Source: Pisciglobus halotolerans
GTDB lineage: Bacteria; Bacillota; Bacilli; Lactobacillales; Carnobacteriaceae
NCBI RefSeq assembly: GCF_900113675.1
Contig: NZ_FOQE01000019.1
Span: 1 to 44,224 of the forward strand
DNA: 44,224 nt
Direction: 5' to 3'
Shown: piece by piece, positions 9,245 to 17,247 of the stretch
How positions within the stretch are numbered: position 1 is the first letter of the stretch
Layout of the letters: every line of letters begins with the position of its first letter
Notes under the pieces: generated by a model
Database searches by the model: none
What the model was told of the DNA's origin: nothing
Seen by the model: only the letters and a program-made list of their open reading frames with translations
Program-made: the position numbers and the translations under genes

Positions 9245-9289
9245 AAAAAAGAGCCAAATTTGTCTATTTCTACAAATTAGCTCTTTTTT
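9245..9289. terminator. Bidirectional terminator after mscS
   Basis: AAAAAAGAGC.AAATTTGT pairs with ACAAATT.GCTCTTTTTT around an 8-base loop, with A and T tracts on either side. It lies just after the repeat element. Confidence 0.8.
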
Positions 9290-9425
9290 AAGTTGTTCTA
9301 TATTCACTTGTTTATCAAAGCTTACTTCTGAATGAAAAGGATTAGCTCATTCATTTTTCGCTGATAGACTCATACCTGTCATCATAAAAATGCTGTTTCA
9401 AACTGGCTAAACAACGATTTACCTT

Positions 9426-9466
9426 AACAATGGAATACAGCTGCTTAATATGCAGATTCCATTGTT
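9426..9466. repeat. Hairpin overlapping the cbpB stop codon
   Basis: AACAATGGAAT and ATTCCATTGTT are perfect 11-bp arms with an inner CTGC/GCAG pairing. The right arm touches the cbpB stop codon. On the minus strand no U-run follows, so it is a weak intrinsic terminator at best and may instead protect the mRNA 3' end. The stretch 9290-9425 shows nothing else. Confidence 0.5.
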
Positions 9467-9942
9467 TAATTAAGTTGTTCTGCCTTTTCATGAACTTCAT
9501 ACAGATTTTCAAATTCATGAGCCAAGCGATTAGTGGCTGCTAAAACAACTTTTCTCGTAATGATCCCTTTAAAGCTTCCACTGTCATCTGTGACACATAC
9601 AAAAGGGTTGTCTACGAGCAGATGTAAGACATCTTCCAGTTCATAATCTTCTTCTACTTGAGCAAAGTCTGTTTTCATCACTTCAGAAACAGACAAGTCG
9701 CTTAATTGATCAAAATGGATATCCTTCAAACCCGTAATAGCTTTCATGATCACCGGCATCGAAATCAATCCTTTAATATTACCATGATGATCTAAAACCG
9801 GAATAATCGTATAACCAATATTGGTCAATACGAGCAATGCATGATCTAAGTTATTGTCTACTTGCACATTAGCAACCCGATCTGCCGGAATCAAAAAGTC
9901 CCCGTTATCCTCAAGCATTGCTTTAATTTTATTTCCAATCAT
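9466..9942 (-). CDS. cbpB: CBS-domain protein CbpB/DarB-like (c-di-AMP sensor)
   Basis: A 158-aa protein made of two CBS motifs (about 15-70 and 80-145). Length and sequence style fit CbpB (DarB/YkuL), which binds cyclic-di-AMP. In Bacillus and Listeria its apo form stimulates the (p)ppGpp synthetase Rel. I start at the ATG at 9942 because AAGGAGG precedes it by 9 bases; the upstream GTG at 9966 overlaps that site. It is the last gene of the murI-rph/rdgB-yfcE run, separated from yfcE by 123 bp, where a TTGCGA-17-TAAGAT promoter could lie. The ligand and Rel link are inferred from homologues. Confidence 0.82.
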   Translation of the reverse strand: MIGNKIKAMLEDNGDFLIPADRVANVQVDNNLDHALLVLTNIGYTIIPVLDHHGNIKGLISMPVIMKAITGLKDIHFDQLSDLSVSEVMKTDFAQVEEDYELEDVLHLLVDNPFVCVTDDSGSFKGIITRKVVLAATNRLAHEFENLYEVHEKAEQLN

Positions 9943-10065
9943 CTCTACTTTCCTCCTTGATGCCACGCACGATAACCATCTTACTTTATTCTACTTTAAG
10001 TCGCAAATGATTAAAATGGTAATGAAGAAATTTTAGAAAAACGTTAGAAACTTACTTAAGGTTCT

Positions 10066-10581
10066 TTATGAACGCGTAAAATGTGCTTGCAATCCAGGAA
10101 CAGGATCAAAACGGCGATTGTAGTAAGTGATATTGACTTCTTTACCTTCCGTTTCAACGATCACATACGTTGGAATTGGATATTTGCCACGCGGTAACAA
10201 GATACTTCCTGGATTAAGCAACACAATCCCCTCTTGCATTTCTGTCCCAAGTTCATGAGAATGTCCAAAGAAGGCAAAGCTGGCGCCTGCTTCAGAAGCA
10301 GCTGTCAGTAAAGGCTCCATAGTCATTTTAACTTGATGTTGGTGCCCGTGAATCATAAAAATACGTTCATTTCCTATATCCACTGTTTGGCTAAGCGGCA
10401 AATCAGGATCAAAGTCCATGTTGCCTTGCACAGTTTTAAATACATCCCAGACTGTATCTGTGGCTTCAAGTTCAGAATCGCCACAATGAAATAGACCATC
10501 GACTTTATCTTGGTACTCTTTGATCAAAGCAGTTAATATGTCACGGTCTCCGTGACTATCGCTGACAACTAATACTTTCAC
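10066..10581 (-). CDS. yfcE: YfcE/MJ0936-family metallophosphoesterase
   Basis: A 171-aa calcineurin-like phosphodiesterase. The metal-binding motifs appear in order: DSHGD near the N-terminus, HCGDSE at about 38, GNMDFD at about 57, HGHQH at about 78 and GHSHE near 110, with LNPGS afterwards. These bind a di-metal centre; the physiological substrate is not known for the family. The start is GTG at 10581, with AAGGAG 8 bases upstream; an earlier GTG at 10590 lies only one base after that site. It sits 31 bp after rph/rdgB, so cotranscription is likely. The length equals that of B. subtilis YsnB. Confidence 0.9.
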   Translation of the reverse strand: MKVLVVSDSHGDRDILTALIKEYQDKVDGLFHCGDSELEATDTVWDVFKTVQGNMDFDPDLPLSQTVDIGNERIFMIHGHQHQVKMTMEPLLTAASEAGASFAFFGHSHELGTEMQEGIVLLNPGSILLPRGKYPIPTYVIVETEGKEVNITYYNRRFDPVPGLQAHFTRS

Positions 10582-10612
10582 TTTTCCCACTCCTTACCGA
10601 TCACATGGAAGA

Positions 10613-11977
10613 TTAATGGTTGATCCATTCATCCCATGCAGTTTCCAGTTTCTCTAATGCTTTAGCACGATGACTCATTGTGTTTTTCTCTTCTTTTGTC
10701 ATTTCAGCTAACGTTTTTCCTTTAGTTTCTATATAAAACAACGGATCATAGCCAAAACCATTTTCGCCTTTTGGAATCGATAAAATTCTTCCAGGAATCT
10801 CTCCACTCACAGTTAAGCTTTTCTTACCTGGATAAGCCAAGGCTAATGTACAATGAAATTGTGCCGTTCGTTTTTCTGGCGGAATATCTGTTAACTCATG
10901 TAATAACTTGGCATTGTTGGCCGCATCACTCTTCATTTTTCCAGCATAACGAGCTGAATAAACACCGGGATTTCCGTCCAATGCGTCGACTTTTAATCCT
11001 GAATCGTCTGCTAAAACCATTAACTGAAACGTACGAGCAATGGTTTCAGCCTTTAACAGTGCATTTTCCTCAAATGTTGTACCTGTTTCTTCCACATCAG
11101 GAATCTCAGGATAATCAAGTAAAGTCTTGACGGTGACCCCTTTTTTAGCAAACATCGCCTCAAATTCTTTCGCTTTACCTGCATTGCGTGTTGCGATCAA
11201 GATTTCATTTGTGGGATGTGTATCATTGATAACCGATTGTTCTTGCTCTAATATCGTTCCTTCAACAATCGCTGCATGTTGTACATCCATCAGCTCATCG
11301 ATTCCTTTTTTTCCTAATGCAAGCAGTACATTCAACTGCTCAGGTGAAAAAGTTGCTTCTTCACCTGTTCCTTGTATTTCAGAAAACTGTCCATCAGAAG
11401 TCATGACGATATTCATATCAACTGCTGCAGCACTGTCTTCAATATAATCTAAATCTAAAACAGCTTCTCCATCCTCTAATATACCTACACTGACAGCAGC
11501 TACATTTTCTCTGATGGGATTTTCTGTCAGCATTCCTCCTTGCAGCAGTTTATCCACTGCTAGACGCAAAGCAACAAATGCACCTGTAATACTAGCTGTT
11601 CGCGTTCCTCCATCTGCTTGGATCACGTCACAATCTACTGTGATCGCTCGTTCACCAAGTTTTTCTAAGTCTACGACTGAACGCAAGGACCGAGCGATCA
11701 AGCGTTGAATCTCCATTGTTCGACCGCTGACCTTTCCTTTTGCCGCTTCCCTTACTTTGCGCGTATGGGTCGCACGCGGCAGCATACTATATTCCGCATG
11801 TACCCAGCCCTTTCCTGTACCTTTAACGAACCGAGGAACTTGCGCTTCAATCGTGGCCGTACAAATGACCCGCGTATTCCCAAATGAAATCAGTGCTGAC
11901 CCTTCAGGATGGATCAAATAATTCGGCTCAATCGTGATTTTTCTTAATTCATCGTTTTTTCTATTGTTTCTACGCAA
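10613..11977 (-). CDS. rph-rdgB: Fused RNase PH and RdgB (dITP/XTP pyrophosphatase)
   Basis: A single 454-aa protein with two enzymes. Residues 1-~240 are RNase PH, a phosphate-dependent 3'-5' exoribonuclease that trims tRNA 3' ends (motifs [15 protein letters not shown] at about 36-50 and [11 protein letters not shown] at 122-132). After a ~15-residue linker, residues ~258-454 are RdgB/HAM1, which hydrolyses dITP and XTP ([12 protein letters not shown] near 261 and [12 protein letters not shown]). The two are separate, adjacent genes in Bacillus. The reading frame runs through the junction without a stop. The start is TTG with GGGAGG 8 bases upstream. It follows murI by 31 bp. This fusion occurs in enterococci and relatives, so it is probably genuine rather than an assembly artefact. 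Confidence 0.93.
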   Translation of the reverse strand: MRRNNRKNDELRKITIEPNYLIHPEGSALISFGNTRVICTATIEAQVPRFVKGTGKGWVHAEYSMLPRATHTRKVREAAKGKVSGRTMEIQRLIARSLRSVVDLEKLGERAITVDCDVIQADGGTRTASITGAFVALRLAVDKLLQGGMLTENPIRENVAAVSVGILEDGEAVLDLDYIEDSAAAVDMNIVMTSDGQFSEIQGTGEEATFSPEQLNVLLALGKKGIDELMDVQHAAIVEGTILEQEQSVINDTHPTNEILIATRNAGKAKEFEAMFAKKGVTVKTLLDYPEIPDVEETGTTFEENALLKAETIARTFQLMVLADDSGLKVDALDGNPGVYSARYAGKMKSDAANNAKLLHELTDIPPEKRTAQFHCTLALAYPGKKSLTVSGEIPGRILSIPKGENGFGYDPLFYIETKGKTLAEMTKEEKNTMSHRAKALEKLETAWDEWINH

Positions 11978-12008
11978 GTTATTTTCCTCCCTTTGTTATA
12001 GCCTCTTC

Positions 12009-12824
12009 TCATAATCCCGTTCCTAATCGAATCTGTTCTACTTCTAGGTGATCCATATTCAACCATTCAGAAGCAATACCATGAAACATTTGTTTAGAAC
12101 CAGTTGTGTAAAATTTACGCTCTGCCTTTGTTTTTGACTCGCTAGATTCAGCTAAGTGGAAGTAATCTAATAAAGTGCTGACTTCACTGACTGTTTCTGC
12201 ACCGGAATCGATCAATTTGACATGATCTCCCATTACGTTTTGAATAATTGGTCTGAGCAGAGGATAATGTGTGCACCCCATGATCAATGTATCCATATGG
12301 TTGTTTTTTAGTGGCGTCAGCGTCTCAGCTACTACTTTTTTTGCGATAGCACTTTGATATTCGTTACTTTCCACTAATGAAACAAACTTAGGACAAGCTA
12401 ATGGCGTTACTTGTACTTCTCGATCTTTTTCATGCATCATTTTTTCATACATACGGCTTTTAATGGTTCCTTCTGTTCCAATGATCCCCACTTGATTATT
12501 TTGTGTAGCTTTAATAGCTGCACGGCTGCCGGGCAGAATCACACCGACGACAGGGATACGTAATTTTTTTCTAATATCTTCTAATGCTACAGCAGTAGCT
12601 GTATTGCACGCAATCACAAGCATTTTTATGTCTTTATGCAGCAAAAAATTGGTCATTTCCCATGTAAATTGTAAAACTTGTTCAGCTGGTCTGGGACCAT
12701 ATGGACATCTTGCAGTATCTCCTACATAATAAAACGATTCATTCGGCAATTGGCGCATCGCCTCTTTGACGACTGTCAATCCACCTACTCCTGAATCGAT
12801 AAAACCTATTGCTTGTTTTTCCAT
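12009..12824 (-). CDS. murI: Glutamate racemase
   Basis: This 271-aa cofactor-independent racemase supplies D-glutamate for peptidoglycan stem peptides. The signature DSGVGG (Asp10) is present, and the catalytic cysteines are Cys73 ([10 protein letters not shown]) and Cys184 (GCTHYPLL). The length is typical. An AAAGAG site lies immediately before the ATG and a better AAAGG about 11 bases upstream, so the site is somewhat poor. It begins a same-strand run with rph/rdgB, yfcE and cbpB, as in other Firmicutes. Together with the aspartate racemase further along, it gives the window both D-amino acids used in this type of wall. Confidence 0.96.
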   Translation of the reverse strand: MEKQAIGFIDSGVGGLTVVKEAMRQLPNESFYYVGDTARCPYGPRPAEQVLQFTWEMTNFLLHKDIKMLVIACNTATAVALEDIRKKLRIPVVGVILPGSRAAIKATQNNQVGIIGTEGTIKSRMYEKMMHEKDREVQVTPLACPKFVSLVESNEYQSAIAKKVVAETLTPLKNNHMDTLIMGCTHYPLLRPIIQNVMGDHVKLIDSGAETVSEVSTLLDYFHLAESSESKTKAERKFYTTGSKQMFHGIASEWLNMDHLEVEQIRLGTGL

Positions 12825-12931
12825 CTCTTTAACAACCTTTATTTAGTCTATGATTAATGAACAGTTCTATTTTCCCTTTTTTTCAACAAAAATTCAAGGA
12901 AATTTGCCTTATTCTTTCGGTCAGTGTCTCC

Positions 12932-12969
12932 CTTATTCTTTTTTCTGTAATGATAAAAAAAGAATAAGC
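12932..12969. promoter_or_regulatory. 13-bp inverted repeat upstream of murI and the orphan transcript
   Basis: CTTATTCTTTTTT is repeated as its complement AAAAAAAGAATAAG around a ~9-base loop. No U-run follows on either strand, so it is not a clear terminator. It ends about 20 bp before a TATAAT at 12988-12993 and could be an operator. Confidence 0.35.
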
Positions 12970-12999
12970 TTCTTGGAAGAAACCATGTATAATAGTTAG

Positions 13000-13132
13000 C
13001 GAATTAAATGAGATGAAGAAGCGGAACATAACTACAACCATTGAGTCTTGGTGCTGATATTAGCAGAAATAAAGTCTCTTTTTGCAAACAAAATAAAGAG
13101 GAATCGATTTAACGGTTCCTCTTTATTTTTTT
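13000..13132 (+). ncRNA. Candidate orphan small RNA between murI and the ABC exporter
   Basis: On the plus strand a perfect TATAAT at 12988-12993 is followed by about 130 bases that end in a strong terminator. The flanking genes are on the minus strand, so no known gene is served by this promoter. The interior has a small hairpin (TGCT/AGCA at about 13052-13065) and a 14-codon frame at 13013-13057 without a ribosome-binding site. No known RNA family was recognised. The -35 region is poor, so transcription is an inference. Confidence 0.4.
13091..13132. terminator. Strong bidirectional terminator before the ABC permease gene
   Basis: AAATAAAGAGGAA pairs perfectly with TTCCTCTTTATTT around a 12-base loop, followed by T's on both strands. 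It can end the minus-strand exporter operon and the plus-strand candidate RNA. Confidence 0.88.
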
Positions 13133-13157
13133 GCTCGCGCAAACTTTAGGTGACTAT

Positions 13158-14402
13158 TTAGGTCTTTTTCAGCCCTTTCAATGACGTTTTCATCGTTTTG
13201 AACATTCCCGAGTCAGAATAAATCAATACGTTCGATCGATAAAGGACAGCGGAAACGCCTGTGGTGATAAGCGTAAACAATAACAGGACTAAAACAGAGA
13301 CCATAATGCCTGCAGTCGAAACAGTATCACTAGCGATTCTAAAAGGCATCACAAATGGAGTGAACAAGGGGATATAAGAAGCGACTTTAACGACAAGATG
13401 ATTCGGACTGTAAAAAGCAAATAGCCCAGCATAGAAACCGCCTAATGCAATAAAGACGATTGGTGAAACTGCCTTAGAAACATCTTCGATCTTTGTCACT
13501 AATGAACCTAGAAAAGCGGCAATAACAGCATAAAGAATCACTCCAAATAGGAAGTAAACCAAAGAAGTTCCTGCTAGACCTTTAAGCAGAGCTATTACGT
13601 CCACCCCGGCAAGCAACTCTTTAACAAAAGGAAATTGAAAAGCAATCAATCCTATGACGGCGTAAATCCCGATCTGCGTCAAACAAATCAGGAAGATACC
13701 TGTTAACTTTCCAAAAAAATGAACGGTTGAAGATACACTGGACAAAATGACTTCCATGATTCTTGTTCCTTTTTCAGATGCAATCTCTTCTGCAATAATA
13801 CTAGAATAGGTCATGATAAAAACAAATACCGCGATTCCAACTGCATATGCACTTCCCATTTTTATTGCATCTTCTACGTTGTCCGTCGTGGTGATCCCAC
13901 CGCCGCCTCTGAATTCAATACGCGTTTTTTTCAACTGCGCTGGGGTTAGTAAGGTCTCTACCGCTTCTTGAGACAAATTCAACTCCTCTGTTTGCTGCTC
14001 AAGCTGAATCTTGCTGAGCAAGTTGGTCAATTGCTCGATATCTACATCAGCACTTTGTGGAGTGTAAACATATTCTCCTGTATACAGCCCATTTTCTTCA
14101 GTCAATTGCAGATAACCATCGAGTTTTTCTGCTTCCAGATCCGCTTTTGCTTCTTGCGGCGTTTGATATGCAGTCGTTATCGTCATTTCTTCATGCGGTT
14201 GTGATGTTAAAGCCTCAACAACTTGCGGCTCGTCAGAAAAAACAGCAATTTTAGGAATTTCAGATTCTGATTGGGCAACAAAATAAATGATGACAGCAAC
14301 AACCAGCAAAATAATAATAGGCGATAACACCATGGAAAGGAATCCCATCGACTTGACGTTCTTTTTATAAACTTGCCCAACAATAATCCAAAATTTATTC
14401 AT
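13158..14402 (-). CDS. ABC exporter permease, NatB/YhaP family
   Basis: A 414-aa ABC-2 type permease. One membrane helix lies near the N-terminus (about 20-42), followed by a large external domain (about 45-175). A group of five or more helices follows at about 180-400. This topology fits NatB/YhaP, the membrane partner of ABC exporters linked to sodium or drug extrusion. I chose the ATG at 14402, which has AGGTGA 5-6 bases upstream; a GTG at 14411 is possible. The gene start overlaps the 3' end of the ATPase gene, so the two are translationally coupled. The substrate is unknown. Confidence 0.87.
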   Translation of the reverse strand: MNKFWIIVGQVYKKNVKSMGFLSMVLSPIIILLVVAVIIYFVAQSESEIPKIAVFSDEPQVVEALTSQPHEEMTITTAYQTPQEAKADLEAEKLDGYLQLTEENGLYTGEYVYTPQSADVDIEQLTNLLSKIQLEQQTEELNLSQEAVETLLTPAQLKKTRIEFRGGGGITTTDNVEDAIKMGSAYAVGIAVFVFIMTYSSIIAEEIASEKGTRIMEVILSSVSSTVHFFGKLTGIFLICLTQIGIYAVIGLIAFQFPFVKELLAGVDVIALLKGLAGTSLVYFLFGVILYAVIAAFLGSLVTKIEDVSKAVSPIVFIALGGFYAGLFAFYSPNHLVVKVASYIPLFTPFVMPFRIASDTVSTAGIMVSVLVLLLFTLITTGVSAVLYRSNVLIYSDSGMFKTMKTSLKGLKKT

Positions 14403-15294
14403 GTTGTTCACCTGCTTTCATTTTGAAAATTTCTTCCAAAGTAGGCGGTTGCTGACTAAAAGTTGAAATGTATCCATCCTTGGTCACTTGTTCAAAGATC
14501 TCTTTTCCATAAGCCGCATCTTGTAGTGCTAAGACTTTTACCCCATCTCTCGTCAAGTGAACGGACTGCACACCTGGCATCAGCGCTAATTCCTCTACCG
14601 TCTTAGGTGTTTCTAAAAAGAGCTTTTTACGGCCGAATTGCTCTCTGATTTGATGGATCGTTCCGTTTAAAACCATTGCCCCATCTTTTGCCATAACGAG
14701 GCGATCACAAATTTCCTCAACGTTATTCATGTTATGACTTGAGAAGATCACACATGCCCCTTTTTCTTTTAATTCCTTTATCCCTTCTTCGAGCAATCCC
14801 GCATTCACCGGATCAAGTCCGCTAAAAGGTTCATCTAATATCACCAATTTGGGTTCGTGTAACAAAGTCGCGATCAATTGGACCTTTTGTTGGTTCCCTT
14901 TCGATAGTGATTTAACTTTGTCACTTTTCTTTCCTTTTACTTGAAACTTTTCCATCCATTCATCGATCAGCGGTTTAACTTCTTTCTTCGTTTTTCCTCG
15001 TAAACGAGCAAAATAAATCAATTGATCCTCGATCGTCACTTTAGGATAGAGCCCTCTTTCTTCCGGCAAGTAACCAACAGCATCATAGTCTTTTTTTGTC
15101 AGCGGCTTCCCGTTCCAAAGCACTTCCCCTGAATCCGGTTCTAAAAATTTCAACAACAGACGAAACGTAGTGGTTTTGCCAGCACCATTTTGACCAATCA
15201 TACCCAATATTTCACCATCATTTATTTTAAAACTGACGTCATTAACAGCTGTCAATGTTCCAAATTTTTTTGTTAAATGTCTTGCTTCCAACAT
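14395..15294 (-). CDS. ABC exporter ATPase, NatA/YhaQ family
   Basis: This 299-aa nucleotide-binding subunit has Walker A (GQNGAGKTTT at about 36-45), the signature LSKGNQQKVQ, Walker B (LVILDEPFSGLDP) and the switch histidine in FSSHNM. The C-terminal ~80 residues form the accessory domain seen in export ATPases. The ATG at 15294 is preferred over TTG at 15309, because the GGGGGAG site lies just before the ATG. The reading frame ends inside the permease gene start, giving a two-gene operon that ends at 13132. Function as an exporter pair is inferred from family and coupling. Confidence 0.9.
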   Translation of the reverse strand: MLEARHLTKKFGTLTAVNDVSFKINDGEILGMIGQNGAGKTTTFRLLLKFLEPDSGEVLWNGKPLTKKDYDAVGYLPEERGLYPKVTIEDQLIYFARLRGKTKKEVKPLIDEWMEKFQVKGKKSDKVKSLSKGNQQKVQLIATLLHEPKLVILDEPFSGLDPVNAGLLEEGIKELKEKGACVIFSSHNMNNVEEICDRLVMAKDGAMVLNGTIHQIREQFGRKKLFLETPKTVEELALMPGVQSVHLTRDGVKVLALQDAAYGKEIFEQVTKDGYISTFSQQPPTLEEIFKMKAGEQHE

Positions 15295-15470
15295 CCCTTT
15301 CTCCCCCAATCTATCCTTTTTTATGTATACTTTTATTCTAGCATAGACTGGAAATATAACCGAACCATTTTCTCTGTCTTATTCTTATCCTTCACTGTTT
15401 ATTGACCGCCTACTCTAAATCCGCTAGAATGTAATCAGACTTTAATACTTTTTTTATCAGGAGGAATAAA

Positions 15471-16193
15471 ATGAACAGATATTCAAATGGTGCACAAGAA
15501 GTTCAATCTCAACAATCTTTTTCCCGTTTTATGTCTGGTATTTATGCTTGGGTAGCCGGCGGGTTATTGATCAGTGCACTAACCGTATTTTTCTTGATGT
15601 ATTCTTATAATCCTGTGTCTGTTGCTTTTTGGGACTTGATCGTTGCAACAAACGGCATGGTAATATACGGATTCATTATTTTAGAATTGGTGCTTGTTTT
15701 TACTTTCCGCTTTAACCCAGAAAATATCAAAAGTAAGGCTAATTACGTCGTCAAATATTTATTATACGCAATGGTGAATGGTATCACACTTTCACTCGTT
15801 GTTTTCTCTTATACGGACACCAGCGTATTTAATGCCTTTATCAGTACGGTAGGACTTTTTGCAGTTTTAAGCGTGATTGGGTTTACCACAAAGAAAGATC
15901 TTTCTAAGTTAGGCGGCATCTTGCTCAGCATGCTGCTCGGTCTGATCATTGCCTCGCTTGTCAATATTTTTTTCTTACACAGTTCTGTCGGCGATTTGGT
16001 TTTATCTATTATTACTGTAGTGATTTTTGTGGGTTTGACAGCTTACGATACACAAAAATGTCGTTATTTGTATCAAGAATTCGCAGGAAGTCCCCTTTTA
16101 AGTCGCCTAAGCATTGGCCTGGCCTTAGAATTGTATTTAGATTTTATCAATCTATTTCTCAGTATTTTACGTATCTTTGGAAAAAGAAAATAA
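15471..16193 (+). CDS. Bax inhibitor-1/YbhL family membrane protein
   Basis: A 240-aa protein with seven predicted transmembrane helices spread from about residue 25 to the C-terminus. It carries the conserved VGLTAYDTQKCRYLY segment near 195-209, whose Asp is part of the proposed di-aspartyl pH sensor of the family. Family members conduct calcium in reconstituted systems; the bacterial role is not established. The ATG has AGGAGG 7-8 bases upstream. It is divergent from the ABC exporter and ends at a strong terminator. Confidence 0.88.
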   Translation: MNRYSNGAQEVQSQQSFSRFMSGIYAWVAGGLLISALTVFFLMYSYNPVSVAFWDLIVATNGMVIYGFIILELVLVFTFRFNPENIKSKANYVVKYLLYAMVNGITLSLVVFSYTDTSVFNAFISTVGLFAVLSVIGFTTKKDLSKLGGILLSMLLGLIIASLVNIFFLHSSVGDLVLSIITVVIFVGLTAYDTQKCRYLYQEFAGSPLLSRLSIGLALELYLDFINLFLSILRIFGKRK

Positions 16194-16210
16194 TCTATTT
16201 ATTGCTAAAC

Positions 16211-16252
16211 CAACAAAAAAACCGAGGCATTTTCGCCTCGGCTTTTTTGTTG
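16211..16252. terminator. Bidirectional terminator after the Bax-inhibitor gene
   Basis: CAACAAAAAA.CCGAGGC pairs with GCCTCGG.TTTTTTGTTG around a short loop between two convergent genes. Confidence 0.9.
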
Positions 16253-16254
16253 CA

Positions 16255-16521
16255 CTATAAATTAATGTTTAAACTGATTTCATTCAAAACGGTCTCTTGT
16301 TCCCCTTCATACTTGACAAACAAAGCACGCGTGGGAGAAAGACCATTTAGATCTCCAAACGTCAAATGGTGTTTGCTCAACACCGCATCTAAGGGACAAT
16401 CAATTTCACCATCTGCATTTTCAATAATGTCATTGCGACACACTGAAAATGTTTTTTTCATCTCATTGCCTTCAATAACATATGCATAGGTTTCTTTTAA
16501 ATTTTTCATTAATTGACTCAT
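16255..16521 (-). CDS. Hypothetical protein, 88 aa
   Basis: I do not recognise this 88-aa acidic soluble protein. It has two cysteines (in SVCRN and IDCPL), no membrane segment and no obvious motif. It is likely a real gene. It fills the space after a bidirectional terminator, and its ATG is preceded by CTGGAGAG at a suitable distance. Its composition is normal, with charged and hydrophobic residues alternating. A TATAAT on the minus strand at 16682-16687 could be its -10. It appears to be transcribed alone. Confidence 0.65.
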   Translation of the reverse strand: MSQLMKNLKETYAYVIEGNEMKKTFSVCRNDIIENADGEIDCPLDAVLSKHHLTFGDLNGLSPTRALFVKYEGEQETVLNEISLNINL

Positions 16522-16829
16522 CTTTTTTCTCTCCAGAAAATGAAATTATAGTTATGTGTTGTTTCTTACAATGTCTATATCCTATACATCTGCATGACTG
16601 CCGTTCTCTAACTAAAACTACTGCTTTACTTTGGCATGAAATACCACCTTAAAATAAGCTATGACTTATTTTATTGACCATATTATAGCAAACTATGAAG
16701 AGAAAAAAAGTTAATTTGTCTTAATGTCACACTTTTATAGAAAAAATGTGAACAAGATTTGGCTAAAAAAATACCCTTTTTCATAAAGGGGGATTTATGA
16801 AAAAGGGTATGACGATTTGTTTATGCTGC
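16522..16829. other. Intergenic region between the 88-aa gene and trxA
   Basis: These 308 AT-rich bases hold the trxA terminator and the presumed promoter of the 88-aa gene. A short AAATAAGTCATAGCTTATTTT-like inverted repeat lies at about 16650-16672. Nothing coding was seen. Confidence 0.5.
16772..16809 (-). terminator. Terminator of the zapA-cvpA-mutS2-trxA run
   Basis: TACCCTTTTTCATAAA and its complement form a perfect 16-bp stem with a 6-base loop. On the minus strand it is followed by seven T's. It lies 21 bp after the trxA stop. Confidence 0.88.
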
Positions 16830-17141
16830 TTATTTATATTTAGCTAATACTTCTTCTACTTGCTCTTTAGAATGGTAGCCAATCAATTTTTCTTTGACTT
16901 CTCCATCTTTTTTGACCAATAAAGTCGGAATGCTCATGATGCCAAAAGCAGCCGGTGTTTCTTGGTTTTCATCTACGTCCATTTTGACAAATTTTACTTC
17001 ATCACCGATTTCGTCATCTAGCTCTTCCAAAACAGGAGATTGCATACGACAAGGTCCACACCAAGTAGCCCAAAAGTCCGTTACAGATAATCCATCTTTT
17101 GTTTCTTCTTCAAAGTTTGCGTCTGTGATAGCTTTTACCAT
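16830..17141 (-). CDS. trxA: Thioredoxin
   Basis: A 103-aa thioredoxin, the general cytoplasmic disulfide reductant. The WCGPC active site has Cys28 and Cys31, and the conserved SIPT cis-proline segment lies at about residues 71-74. The ATG follows AAAGGAGG with an 8-base spacer. It lies 106 bp after mutS2 and has its own TATAAT at 17210-17215 (minus strand), so it can be transcribed both from the upstream run and alone. The downstream terminator is strong. Confidence 0.96.
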   Translation of the reverse strand: MVKAITDANFEEETKDGLSVTDFWATWCGPCRMQSPVLEELDDEIGDEVKFVKMDVDENQETPAAFGIMSIPTLLVKKDGEVKEKLIGYHSKEQVEEVLAKYK

Positions 17142-17209
17142 TTCTATTTCCTCCTTTAAATATCTGCTTACTCCTTCTTAACTTATTATTAGTAAGCTAC
17201 TCTATTTTC

Positions 17210-17215
17210 ATTATA
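17210..17215 (-). promoter_or_regulatory. -10 box of trxA
   Basis: TATAAT on the minus strand about 70 bp upstream of trxA, within the mutS2-trxA gap. The -35 (TGGCAA region) is weak. Confidence 0.45.
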
Positions 17216-17247
17216 GCAAATATTTTGATGATTTGCCATTCTTTTGC

